The notes: generated from the sequence alone by a model not told the origin. Counted from the stretch's first letter, positions 36,001 through 44,155 are shown. The stretch: DNA of 64,000 nucleotides from Chitinophagales bacterium (GCA_016787295.1 JAEUUX010000121.1:1-64000); one strand, 5' to 3'. Program-made: numbers and translations.

Positions 36001-36467
36001 TGGACGATACCGATGGCGTGTCGTTGGAGCGCATCAGTGCCAACGAAGCCTCCGACAAACGCAGCAATTGGCAGTCGGCAGCCGCAAGTTTTTGCTACGG
36101 CACACCGGGCTACCGCAATTCGCAATCGTTTGAAGGTGCAGGCAATGGTAGCGAAATCACGGTTGAACCTGCTGTTTTTTCACCCAATAGCGACGGTAAT
36201 GCCGATTTCACGACTATCCACTACCAATTTGACCAACCCAACTACACGGTCAATGTGACTGTCTATGACGAGCGCGGACGCACCATCAAACGCATCGAGA
36301 ACAACGAAACCACCAGCACCGAAGGCTTTTTTGTGTGGGACGGCTCAACCGACGACAACCGCAAAGCTCCCATTGGGATATATGTCGTTTATATCCAAGC
36401 CTATAATGCCGACGGTCTCAGCAAATCTTTCAAAAAAACCGTGACCGTAGCTGGTCGTTTAGATTAG
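33006..36467 (+). CDS. Large secreted protein with lamin-tail and Ig-like domains, T9SS cargo
   Basis: A 1153-residue protein with a signal peptide (MRYFLLLVCTAFLLF..., cleaved near LFAQ). A jelly-roll-like first domain (about 25-230) is followed by alternating Big_5-type Ig modules (TPPTVISQEILDNTTLQVCF, TPPFLLGATISSSNTVTLAF) and lamin-tail domains (VIINELFADPTPS, VLISEIFADPDAP, LVINEILFDPTTG), three of each in turn. The C-terminus (PAVFSPNSDGNADFTTIHYQ, then WDGSTDDNRKAPIGIYVV) is an FlgD-Ig-like T9SS tail. Lamin-tail proteins in this phylum are often exported together with nucleases; this one shows no catalytic domain. It is likely a surface adhesin. Confidence 0.88.
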   Translation: MRYFLLLVCTAFLLFSNGLFAQGSDCSTLSAGTYSSCDNFSDSDFSTNPAWQGNSDQFIVNTNQQLQLNSAAADTSYLSTAISMGKEWRLYFKMPFAPSDNNRLRYYLASDQSDLTAPLNGYFLLIGENGSADPLQLYRQDGNTLSLLASGNAGTVANNPDMTLKVTRDNSGNWTVYTGSVLGTDFNLDLQATDNTYSTTNFAGVWCKYTSSNINKFYFDNFYVGDPLVDNTPPTVISQEILDNTTLQVCFSEIVSAIEGENPDNYVLNGSIHPTTVIVDASETCYTLTFATPFGQGNNTLQISNLQDSNGNTMLPYSGNFVIYTPQNGDVIINELFADPTPSVGLPEYEFVELYNTRNFPITLTNWHLSDDYPNSNGGTILDLVIPANGYAVICPTGTALTAYQALSLGALAGVTSFPSLNNTGETITLADPDGVFINAVTYSDAWYNDSEKKDGGYTLELIDYTIPCNGAANWSASMATIGGTPGAQNSIFQQPTDTTPPFLLGATISSSNTVTLAFSEALNNPDNAIITFNNNISVVDVSDEGNGQLLLTLDNDLQAGTIYTITVVGAADCLNNIANTQTAQIALPQPSGVFDVLISEIFADPDAPAEYDLPTMTLIREKYVEVYNRSNKVISLEGWQFRDGADTSFLEQYTLLPQGRVLLCATSSASLFAAAGIPALGVSSFPEPNTTSDFLSLVNEQGIIIHTVNYDNTWYRNEIKAKGGWTLEMIDPNNPCAGAENWRASENPTGGTPAAQNSVNGTQADTALPQIIHAEVATTTSVWLFFNESLDRSTASNISNYTIDNGVQIATANAIAPEFKTVVLELTAPLNEGTIYNIQIGQVTDCVGNATGMYNTAPFGIASTPEVGELVINEILFDPTTGGYDYVELYNNSNKVLSLGFRFFANVDVDSSALVWDEILPVSNELYSILPQQYLAFTENPDFVRQHYGACNNNIPYNGIIQTALPSYSSVGVVGLIDLFGNIVDGVLYDENMHNPLLDDTDGVSLERISANEASDKRSNWQSAAASFCYGTPGYRNSQSFEGAGNGSEITVEPAVFSPNSDGNADFTTIHYQFDQPNYTVNVTVYDERGRTIKRIENNETTSTEGFFVWDGSTDDNRKAPIGIYVVYIQAYNADGLSKSFKKTVTVAGRLD

Positions 36468-36519
36468 TCAAACATCACAAGTTTTCTTTTCTCCCAAACC
36501 TATTACAATCCCAGTATTT

Positions 36520-37050
36520 ATGAAGTATCTACCTTTGATGTATATAGCACTCCTCACTATAGGGTGTGTAAAAAAACAGCCTCCTCCCATCGAAGCCACC
36601 ACCTCTAAAACGGCTGCGGTGGATACGAGCATGACAGCCCCCGCCCAAAAATTGGTGGTAGATGTTGTTACTATCGACACAGCACGCATACAACCACCCG
36701 AAGGCAGCCCGACAAGCCGCTCGACAAACGGACAGACAGAAATAGCCAAAGAACCTTTGCACCAATTGCAAATCAAAGACAACACGGGTAAAATGTTGCG
36801 TGAGTTCAATCCGACCGATTTCAAAGCCCTTAATCTTTCTGCCCTTCGCTGGCTGAACGACCAAGAGTTGTTGTTTATTTCATCGGGTTTGTTTGATGTA
36901 AGCGGTTTTTGGATATACCAAGTTCCACAAAACAAAGTATTGCCTGTCGAATACGATCAAGGTATGGCGATTTTTGAGGCATCACAAACCCACAAAACAT
37001 TGGAGTGGACAATGCGCAACGATTCGGTGGTGGGTTTTGTAGCTCGATAA
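36520..37050 (+). CDS. Lipoprotein of unknown function
   Basis: A 176-residue protein with an SPII signal (MKYLPLMYIALLTIGC; acylated Cys16). A Pro/Thr/Ser-rich linker (about 20-75) precedes a globular region of about 95 residues with LNLSALRWLNDQELLFISS. I recognise no family. It follows the lamin-tail gene by 52 bp on the same strand and is closed by a strong terminator, so the two may form a transcript. Confidence 0.7.
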   Translation: MKYLPLMYIALLTIGCVKKQPPPIEATTSKTAAVDTSMTAPAQKLVVDVVTIDTARIQPPEGSPTSRSTNGQTEIAKEPLHQLQIKDNTGKMLREFNPTDFKALNLSALRWLNDQELLFISSGLFDVSGFWIYQVPQNKVLPVEYDQGMAIFEASQTHKTLEWTMRNDSVVGFVAR

Positions 37051-37062
37051 TACATTATTGTT

Positions 37063-37104
37063 AATCCTTTCGTAAGTTTTGACTTGCGGAGGGATTTTTT
37101 TTTT
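37063..37104 (+). terminator. Terminator after the lipoprotein gene
   Basis: A 14-bp stem (AATCCTTTCGTAAG with CTTGCGGAGGGATT) whose three non-Watson-Crick positions are all G-U pairs in RNA, followed by a run of ten T. Confidence 0.85.
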
Positions 37105-37111
37105 GAAAAAC

Positions 37112-37143
37112 TTGCTAAATAGTCAAGAAAATACATACCTTTG
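37112..37143 (+). promoter_or_regulatory. Promoter separated from the GT/radical SAM operon by Rep-A
   Basis: TTG at 37112-37114 and TACCTTTG at 37136-37143 are spaced 21 bp apart. Transcription would start near 37150. The 135-bp leader up to 37278 has no reading frame I trust; a Rep-A element and then the glycosyltransferase gene follow. Confidence 0.6.
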
Positions 37144-37278
37144 CGCCTAATTTATCAATCCATCTATTTAGGGTAGTTTAGTAGCATTTCTGTTACTGAT
37201 GACAGGGAAGCTGTGGGTAGAAAGGAAGTAGAATTGGTTTGAAAATAGTTTTTTACTAAATAATACTTGGGTTGCATT

Positions 37279-37743
37279 TATACTAAATTGAAAATACTTT
37301 TCGGATTTGATAATGAACGATGTTACGTACTCGTCTCAAAATGCAACATCAATTAACAGCAATTTGCCATTCCTCGAAATACTATTATCGTAAGCATCAA
37401 ATCGTGATTCCGCTTTTTTGCTCACCCAAAAAGCAACAAAAAAGGGTGTTCTTTTTCGAGTGGATTCTTCTGGCGTGCGGTGGTCTTTGCCTACATTTTG
37501 TGGTAGCAAGCAAAATGGTGCGAAAATTGTCTGTTTTGTTGTATTAGCTACCACAAAATGTAGGCAATCGTTGAGGCAGTTTATCAGTCTTTGTCTGTTC
37601 ATTCGTGAATTGATGCCTCAACGACCGAAACAGCACTATTTCGGACAGCGAAAATAGTGTAGGCAGAGGCACGTTTTTTGTGACCGCAATTATTCGACTG
37701 TCAACATTTTACAAAATCCGAAGGCTGTATTCAATTTAGTATA
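37279..37743 (-). mobile_element. Rep-A, copy 2 (inverted)
   Basis: A 465-bp copy of Rep-A in opposite orientation to that at 25177, bounded by TATACTAAATTGAA and TTCAATTTAGTATA. It keeps the internal inverted pairs and a short open frame ending ...ISRNGKLLLIDVAF. It ends 26 bp before the glycosyltransferase start codon. Confidence 0.85.
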
Positions 37744-37769
37744 ATAACAATTAGCAACAATAAATATGA

Positions 37770-39050
37770 ATGAAAATACTGAAAATAATACACGGCTATC
37801 CGCCAAATTATAATGCAGGGTCAGAGGTGTATAGCCAATCTATCTGTGAAGAATTGGCAAAACGCCATCAAATTATTGTTTTTACACGCGAAGAGAATTT
37901 TTATATCGCGGATCATAGTATCAGAAAAGAGTATAGACATAATATTGTATTTTATATTGTTAATAAGGCTCGTGAAAAAGATACATATTGTCATAATGAC
38001 TTAGATAGGTTATTTGCTGAAATTATACAGACAGAACAACCTGACGTTGCTCACATTGGGCATCTAAATCACCTTTCGACGGGTTTGGTTGAGGAATTGA
38101 AAAAGCAAAATATACCAATAGTATTTACCTTACACGATTTTTGGCTGATGTGTCCACGGGGGCAATTTTTGCAAGTAAATTTTGCCAATCCTGATTTTCA
38201 TCAACTTTGTGATGGGCAGGAAAACAGAAAATGTGCTATAAATTGTTATAACCGTTGTTTTTCAGGTAAATCCGAAAACTACGATGCTGATTTACAGTAC
38301 TGGGAAAATTGGATTGGCAGTAGAATGAATGAAACAAGGCAAATGATTGATTTAGTAGATATTTTTATTGCTCCATCAAGATATTTACTTAATCGTTTTG
38401 TCATAGATTTTGGAGTGCCGGCACCCAAAATACTATATTTAGATTATGGTTTTCCACTTCATTATTTATCACCGATAGTGGCTAAAAATAAAACCTATTT
38501 TACATTTGGCTATATTGGCACGCATATTCCTTCAAAAGGCATTGACTTACTACTTAATGCATTTTCAAAAATAACAGAAAAAAGTAGGTTAAAAATTTGG
38601 GGACGCGAAAATGGACAGAGTACGCAAAGCTTGAAAATAATGGCAAGTAATTCTATAAACGAAGTACATTTTATGGGCGAATATATTAACAGTAATCTTG
38701 TACATGAGGTTTTTATTAATATAGATTGTATTGTAGTTCCTAGTATTTGGGGTGAAAACTCTCCATTGGTTATTCATGAGGCACAAGCCTGCAAAATACC
38801 AGTTATTACAGCTAACTTTGGTGGTATGTCAGAATATGTACAGCACTTGATAAATGGACTTCTCTTTCAACATCGCAATGTAGATGATTTAGCTGAAAAA
38901 ATGCTTTGGGCTTTGCAAAATCCTAACAAAATGCGAGAGTTAGGCGAAAAAGGCTACTTATACGATAAAAATGGAAGCGTCCCTGATATTGAAAAACATT
39001 GTACAACTTTAGAAATAATCTACCAAAAATTAATAGATGACAAAGTGTAA
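37770..39050 (+). CDS. Family 4 (GT-B) glycosyltransferase with Cys-rich insert
   Basis: First gene of a four-gene operon. The 426-residue protein has the GT-B layout: an N-terminal acceptor domain (KIIHGYPPNYNAGSEVYSQS) and a C-terminal nucleotide-sugar domain with FGYIGTHIPSKGIDLLLNAF and the E-x7-E-type loop PSIWGENSPLVIHEAQAC. Between residues about 120 and 165 lies an insert with six or more Cys (HDFWLMCPRGQF, LCDGQ, RKCAINCYNRCF), a feature of a subset of GT4 enzymes. It would transfer a sugar to an unknown acceptor. The gene overlaps the radical SAM gene by 14 bp. The sequence is clearly more AT-rich than the surrounding housekeeping genes. Confidence 0.85.
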   Translation: MKILKIIHGYPPNYNAGSEVYSQSICEELAKRHQIIVFTREENFYIADHSIRKEYRHNIVFYIVNKAREKDTYCHNDLDRLFAEIIQTEQPDVAHIGHLNHLSTGLVEELKKQNIPIVFTLHDFWLMCPRGQFLQVNFANPDFHQLCDGQENRKCAINCYNRCFSGKSENYDADLQYWENWIGSRMNETRQMIDLVDIFIAPSRYLLNRFVIDFGVPAPKILYLDYGFPLHYLSPIVAKNKTYFTFGYIGTHIPSKGIDLLLNAFSKITEKSRLKIWGRENGQSTQSLKIMASNSINEVHFMGEYINSNLVHEVFINIDCIVVPSIWGENSPLVIHEAQACKIPVITANFGGMSEYVQHLINGLLFQHRNVDDLAEKMLWALQNPNKMRELGEKGYLYDKNGSVPDIEKHCTTLEIIYQKLIDDKV

Positions 39051-40065
39051 TATTTGGCGTTTGACGCTTGACACCAATCCCGAGGACTGCAACCTTTCTT
39101 GTACTATGTGCGAAGAGCATAGTCCTTTTTCTACATATATTAAAGAAAAGTTAGGAGGCAAACATCGTCGTATGCCCAAAGAATGGTTGGAGCCTATTTT
39201 TCAACAAGCTCAAGCAATGGGGGTAACAGAAATAATTCCCTCAACCATGGGCGAACCATTGATTTATAAACATTTTGCTCTGTTTGTAGAACTTTGTTAC
39301 AAATATGGCATCAGAATGAATCTTACAACCAATGGTACTTTTCCAAAAACAACCGAAAAAACCGTAACAGAATGGGCAAAACTTATTGTTCCGATAACTA
39401 CAGATATTAAAATTTCTTGGAATGGAGCATCAAGTATTATTGCACAAGAAGTTATGCTTGGCATTGATTTTGAACAAACAATAATCAATGTCAAGGAACT
39501 TGTGCTGATACGCAACGAACATTACAAGGTAACTGGGCATTATTGTCGTATCACATTTCAGCTTACTTTTATGCAAAACAATATGCACGAACTATCAGAC
39601 ATTATAAAATTGGCTGCACAATTAGATATTGACCGTGTAAAGGGACATCAACTGTGGACTCATTTTAATGAAATAAGGCATCTTTCATTTCGCCAAAACA
39701 CAGAGAGTATTGCCATTTGGAATAATTTTGTTCGGCAAGCACATGAAACGGCGGAGTTGCACCGCAAGCCTAACGGACAAAGAGTCTTACTAGAAAATAT
39801 CATTCCACTCCAACAACAAGAGACAAAAGAAATTCCTGAAAACTATGAATGTCCTTTTCTCAATAAAGAGCTATGGATTTCAGCAACAGGTAAAATTTCA
39901 CCTTGTTGCGCTCCCGATGAGTTGCGCAATACATTAGGAGATTTGGGTAATTTTAAGGTCAATACTATTACAGAAAGTGTGGAAAGTGCAAGCTATCAAA
40001 ATTTACTCAAAAACTATAAAAATATCCCTTTGTGTAAAACTTGCAATATGCGAAAACCGATATGA
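39037..40065 (+). CDS. Radical SAM enzyme with C-terminal SPASM-like cluster
   Basis: A 342-residue radical SAM protein. The [4Fe-4S]-SAM motif CxxxCxxC is at Cys18, Cys22, Cys25 (DCNLSCTMC). A GGEP-equivalent reads MGEP (IIPSTMGEPLIY). The C-terminal part has Cys272, Cys290, Cys291, Cys333 and Cys336 (CPFLNKELWISATGKISPCC and LCKTC), fitting a SPASM/twitch auxiliary cluster as in enzymes that modify peptides or cyclitols. No precursor peptide gene is visible, so a small-molecule or sugar substrate is as likely as a peptide. Its stop overlaps the next start (ATGA at 40062). Product unknown. Confidence 0.85.
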   Translation: MTKCNIWRLTLDTNPEDCNLSCTMCEEHSPFSTYIKEKLGGKHRRMPKEWLEPIFQQAQAMGVTEIIPSTMGEPLIYKHFALFVELCYKYGIRMNLTTNGTFPKTTEKTVTEWAKLIVPITTDIKISWNGASSIIAQEVMLGIDFEQTIINVKELVLIRNEHYKVTGHYCRITFQLTFMQNNMHELSDIIKLAAQLDIDRVKGHQLWTHFNEIRHLSFRQNTESIAIWNNFVRQAHETAELHRKPNGQRVLLENIIPLQQQETKEIPENYECPFLNKELWISATGKISPCCAPDELRNTLGDLGNFKVNTITESVESASYQNLLKNYKNIPLCKTCNMRKPI

Positions 40066-40763
40066 AATACAATGAACTAATATTATCCTTTGACCAAACC
40101 CATTTTACTTACAAAGGAGAAAATATCTTTGGGAAAACCTTTCTACAAGCCTTGAAATTTCATAAAGAAGGTTTGGCAGCAGTATGCGATTATTCGGGTT
40201 GGTATCATATTACTATGCAAGGTTGTTGTTTATACGATGCACGTTACTCGCGCACTTTTGGCTATTATTGTCAGCGTTCGGCAGTAGTAGATGCTCAATC
40301 TTGGTATCATATTGATATTGTTGGAAAACGCGTGTACTCTGAAAGCTACGTTTGGTGCGGAAATTATCAAGAAAACATTTGTACTGTTAGATGCGATGAT
40401 AATAGATATTTTCATATAGACCTGAATGGAAAACCCGCCTATCCTGAAAAATATCACTATGCAGGCGATTTTAAAGACGGTTTTGCTTGTGTTAGATTGC
40501 CGAACGGTTTATATAAACATATTGACATGAAAGGAAACTTTTTGAACAATAAAATGTTCCTTGATTTGGGAGTATTTCATAAAGGTATTGCCAATGCAAA
40601 AGACGAAAATGGGTGGTTTCATTCAGACAAAAATGGCAAGGAACTATACCCACAACGATACCAACAAATAGAAGTTTTTTACAATGGCTTCGCATTGACT
40701 GAAACTTTTGATAACCAAAAAATAATCATTAATGAACAAGGTAAAACTATTCTTAATCTATGA
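40062..40763 (+). CDS. WG-repeat-like protein
   Basis: A 233-residue protein built of about five related ~40-residue units, each with an aromatic-HID/HIT core followed by G and a Tyr pair: GWYHITMQG, SWYHIDIVG, RYFHIDLNG, LYKHIDMKG, GWFHSDKNG, separated by motifs such as YAGDFKDGFACV and VFHKGIANAK. This is the pattern of WG-containing repeats, which fold as beta-propeller or solenoid blades. No catalytic residue set is visible, so a binding or scaffold role in the operon is likely. The start at 40062 overlaps the radical SAM stop; an ATG at 40041 is less likely. It ends overlapping the phosphatase start (ATGA at 40760). Confidence 0.75.
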   Translation: MKYNELILSFDQTHFTYKGENIFGKTFLQALKFHKEGLAAVCDYSGWYHITMQGCCLYDARYSRTFGYYCQRSAVVDAQSWYHIDIVGKRVYSESYVWCGNYQENICTVRCDDNRYFHIDLNGKPAYPEKYHYAGDFKDGFACVRLPNGLYKHIDMKGNFLNNKMFLDLGVFHKGIANAKDENGWFHSDKNGKELYPQRYQQIEVFYNGFALTETFDNQKIIINEQGKTILNL

Positions 40764-41266
40764 TTTTGTATTTAGTTCGTCATGCTGAACCTCAAATCGC
40801 AGAATACTCCGGTTTTCCAGGTCCCCAACTAGGAACAATTGGCAAAAAACAAGCCATTGCTATAGCTAATTTTTTGAAAAATAGACCTATTCAACAAATA
40901 ATTGCAAGTGACTATACAAGGGTTCTGGAGACTATAGAACCTTATCAAATACTTGCCCAAAAACCATTGTATAATTTACCTGAATTAAGGGAACGTGAAA
41001 ATGAAATAGAAACTCATGAAGAATTAGTGACCAGAGTACAAACTTGGTTTAGATTGTTTTTAACAAATAATAGGTATAATACAGTTATTGTCAGTCATTG
41101 CGGACCCATAAATATGATACTTTGGGAATTAGATTATGACCAGACTATATTAAACTATCCTTTTGAGTGCAAATATTTATGCCTTACTCCAAAAGCAGGA
41201 ATCTGGGAATTACAGATCGATAACCAAATTTTAATATCAGGCAGATTGATAATGGAATGTTGTTAA
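40760..41266 (+). CDS. Histidine phosphatase (phosphoglycerate-mutase-like)
   Basis: Last gene of the four-gene operon. The 168-residue protein has the branch-1 histidine phosphatase core: LVRHAEP with Arg7-His8, Arg54 in SDYTRVLET, and the second catalytic His113 in VSHCGPI. It would dephosphorylate a small phosphoester; given the neighbours, the phosphorylated product or precursor of the glycosyltransferase/radical SAM pathway is the natural guess (inference). It is shorter than a typical phosphoglycerate mutase. A terminator follows 66 bp later. Confidence 0.85.
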   Translation: MILYLVRHAEPQIAEYSGFPGPQLGTIGKKQAIAIANFLKNRPIQQIIASDYTRVLETIEPYQILAQKPLYNLPELRERENEIETHEELVTRVQTWFRLFLTNNRYNTVIVSHCGPINMILWELDYDQTILNYPFECKYLCLTPKAGIWELQIDNQILISGRLIMECC

Positions 41267-41332
41267 CACAAAAAATATCAACTATAAAACAACATTTTTC
41301 AAAAACACTATACAAAACTCATACAAGGAAAC

Positions 41333-41377
41333 TTCCCTCATCAGATAACTTTAAGTTTCTGATGGGGGAAATTAATT
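41333..41377 (+). terminator. Terminator of the four-gene operon
   Basis: Arms TTCCCTCATCAGA and TCTGATGGGGGAA (one mismatch) with a 12-nt loop, followed by an AT-rich tail. The rest of the 41267-41541 gap is AT-rich with nothing recognised. Confidence 0.75.
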
Positions 41378-41541
41378 TTAAGGATCACCACAAATTTTCT
41401 TGCTGCCTTAAAAGGTACTTTTATTAATTTTTTGTCTCACTAATTTCGCTTTTTTTGTAACCTCCTGACCATAAAACGCTAATATAATTGTATTTTTACA
41501 ACTATATCTAAAATAAGCCCTAAATTAAAAACTACAGAAAC

Positions 41542-42681
41542 TCAATATTTGTTACTTGCAGTAATAGTATACCATCCCCAACCCAACATGCCTTTTTTAT
41601 AGCGCAAAGTGGCATGGCTTTTAGAGACAAGTTGTTTGTAAAGTTTAGGAGAAATTGTTGTTCGTTCAGGTTGTAGTACTTTTTCCCATGCTCCTAATTC
41701 TATGCTGTAGTTTGAGGGATTAGGAAATTTATTAAGTATTTTTACATAATGTATTTCCTCATGGGAAGTATCAAAAAAACAATTGATATAAGTTAAACTT
41801 AAATTACTATAGCAAAAGAGCATGATATATATTCCTACAATCGGGAAGAAGGAATTAGTTTTAAGGTGCTGAAATTCTTTATTTCTCCATAACAAAAAAA
41901 TTAAAAGGAATATGGCTATAATGGCACTTATAAGGTTGAAATTGTTGGGTTTTATAAGTTCATACATTGCTTGTACCTTGAATATATTAATGAATATCAA
42001 AAAACCTATAGTGTAACCTATATGTTTATACGTGTATTTGGTGTCTAAAATGTACAAAAAGCCATTATATACTTTCAAAGCAGCAATGCTAATAAGTGGC
42101 AATATTACGATTGCAGAGACATCTATTATTCCAAAATTTGGATCAAATACCGTCACAATAGCTAAAATTATACTTATGTAATTGATAAAAATAGCTATAT
42201 TTGTTGCATGATAATAATGTGCAAAATTGGCACCAGTAGCAGTAATATGCTGTACTTCTTCTAAAAACTCATTAATAGCTAAATCAGGAAAAGTTGTAAC
42301 CAACCATTCTGCGATTTCGTACTCATTTTCGAGATTAGGGAGATGAATGGCACCTTTCTTATATTCTATTTCGATATGGTCGGTAATGCGATAACCTACA
42401 ATATCTTCGAGGTAAATTTTTGTCGTTTTTATTACTCCTACATAACAAATTTGGGTCTGCGTTAAAAAACATCTTATCCTAAATATAGACCAATTGGTGA
42501 TTGAAAGGTATGCCAAAACGAGCATTTCAAAAGGCGAGATAATGCCCAATAAATAGTTGCTAGGCGGAATAACGTGGTAATAAACATTCCACAAACTACG
42601 CCCTAAGATATACAACATGAAAAGGAAAGTTACTACTACAAAAAATAACTTTATGTTTTTATTAAATGTATATATTTTCAA
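41542..42681 (-). CDS. Multi-pass membrane protein of unknown function
   Basis: A 379-residue protein with two N-terminal helices (about 10-65), a short cytoplasmic beta-rich region (about 70-115, containing VGVIKTTKIYLEDIVGYRI, PH-like), at least five more helices (about 165-305) and a soluble C-terminal tail ending in KGMLGWGWYTI. The architecture suggests a bacterial PH-domain membrane protein, but I do not recognise a family. Its base composition is AT-rich like the adjacent four-gene operon. It converges with that operon. Confidence 0.6.
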   Translation of the reverse strand: MKIYTFNKNIKLFFVVVTFLFMLYILGRSLWNVYYHVIPPSNYLLGIISPFEMLVLAYLSITNWSIFRIRCFLTQTQICYVGVIKTTKIYLEDIVGYRITDHIEIEYKKGAIHLPNLENEYEIAEWLVTTFPDLAINEFLEEVQHITATGANFAHYYHATNIAIFINYISIILAIVTVFDPNFGIIDVSAIVILPLISIAALKVYNGFLYILDTKYTYKHIGYTIGFLIFINIFKVQAMYELIKPNNFNLISAIIAIFLLIFLLWRNKEFQHLKTNSFFPIVGIYIMLFCYSNLSLTYINCFFDTSHEEIHYVKILNKFPNPSNYSIELGAWEKVLQPERTTISPKLYKQLVSKSHATLRYKKGMLGWGWYTITASNKY

Positions 42682-42811
42682 GATATTTTTACAGGCTAAT
42701 TATGGGTATACGAAAAGGCTTTAGTCAAATAATCAATTAGGATAATGACTAAAGCCATAATAAAAAATATAGACAAAAGTGACAAAAACATCTCCCCCCC
42801 AAAAAAAAACG

Positions 42812-44155
42812 CTACCCCCCCACAGGCAAATCGTCAACTTGCGATTCTATGGCTTGCTGCACATCTAACGGCAGCAGATTAAAGAAATCAAAACCCGTTA
42901 GGTCTTCCAATTCGTCGACACTTATGCGATAATCGCCCCACGAATCGTTGCCTACTCCTTGAGTGTTGGGAATATCCACTGCAATAACGCGCGTGCTTGT
43001 GTTGATGCGTGCCAAATCGTTGCTACCATTCGGCAAAACGACAATGGCTTTCCAGACTGCCGAAGGTACACGCACTTTGCCGCCATCTACTGTTTGCGAA
43101 ACACCACCATTTGAACCCATTCCGCCGCTGCCGCGTGGTCCCGATACGATATAAAGCTCGTTGCCCGCTGCTGCCAAAGTGCGACAGTATTCTTCCAGCA
43201 AACGCCAAATTTGTTGATTCTGCTGCGGAGCTTGTGGCACCATATTAGTCATCAAAAAGGTGGCAGAATTGTCCTCCACACTGCCGTCGCGGTCGGCAGA
43301 AGGGCAAAGGTGTCCGCGGTCGAATCCCGAACCCGAATAGCTGTATTCATGTACCTGATACCAACCACTTGGCAAATCGGGATTGGCACGAAAATCGTCT
43401 TGGCGTGGTGTATCACCGAGCCACGCATTGTTCAAATGCCAACTCACCCAGTTGGCAGTAGCCGTACTGCGGTTGTATGACATACTGTATTGGGGCAAGG
43501 TCATCAAGTAATTATTTTCGCTAATAATATCGGAGATAGCATTGCTCGGATTGCCCAAACCCAAATTGTTGTCGCGTCCGGTGTTGTTATTGCCCGTGCT
43601 ACCTGTGGTCGTATAAACGCTAAAATCGTCCACATTCAGGCGACGATTGGGCGTAAAAGAGGTATTGCGAATCTGAAAACGCACCTCACCCGCAGGAATA
43701 GTTGTGTTCAGTTCCAAAGGAGTGAGTTGTATGGCATCGGTGGTCAGGGGTCCCGAAAGTGTTTCCCAAGTATTGCCAGCATCGGACGAAAACCAAATTT
43801 CGTAGCTCACTGTGCCGTCAGTGCCATATACACCCACATCGAGACTTACTTTTTCGATGGGTACATTAACGTCAAACAGCATCGTCAAATCGCCTTGTTC
43901 TTTGATACGCACCGATTTGACATCGTTTTTCAAATCGTTGGCGCTTGTACCAATCAGGGCATTATCTAACAGCCATGCTCCACTGCCCAAAACGAGCGTT
44001 GCTGCCTCGTAGCTGCTTTTGCTACCCGCCTCAAAACCTTCAGGGAAACCTGATATAAGTTCCAAATCTGGTTCGGTATCGATGGGCAGATCATCTTCGC
44101 AACCCCACAAAAACATCGCCAAAAGCATGGCGAACAAATAGTATAATCTTGTCAT
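42812..44155 (-). CDS. Secreted DNA/RNA non-specific endonuclease, lipoprotein
   Basis: A 447-residue protein with a lipobox LWGC (Cys19). Residues about 30-185 form a beta-sandwich-like domain (FEAGSKSSYEAATLVLGSGA, then LNVDDFSVY) of the kind that opens many secreted Bacteroidota nucleases. A Gly/Asn linker leads to the His-Me-finger nuclease domain with the DRGH catalytic motif at 279-282 and LMTNMVPQ, which supplies the metal-binding Asn. It degrades DNA and RNA outside the cell or at the surface, probably for nutrients. It stands alone on the minus strand. Confidence 0.9.
   Translation of the reverse strand: MTRLYYLFAMLLAMFLWGCEDDLPIDTEPDLELISGFPEGFEAGSKSSYEAATLVLGSGAWLLDNALIGTSANDLKNDVKSVRIKEQGDLTMLFDVNVPIEKVSLDVGVYGTDGTVSYEIWFSSDAGNTWETLSGPLTTDAIQLTPLELNTTIPAGEVRFQIRNTSFTPNRRLNVDDFSVYTTTGSTGNNNTGRDNNLGLGNPSNAISDIISENNYLMTLPQYSMSYNRSTATANWVSWHLNNAWLGDTPRQDDFRANPDLPSGWYQVHEYSYSGSGFDRGHLCPSADRDGSVEDNSATFLMTNMVPQAPQQNQQIWRLLEEYCRTLAAAGNELYIVSGPRGSGGMGSNGGVSQTVDGGKVRVPSAVWKAIVVLPNGSNDLARINTSTRVIAVDIPNTQGVGNDSWGDYRISVDELEDLTGFDFFNLLPLDVQQAIESQVDDLPVGG

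Noticed and set aside
37144-37278. Cobalamin riboswitch in the leader of the four-gene operon
   Set aside because: A GGGAAGCTGTGGG stretch attracted attention, but the other conserved boxes are absent.
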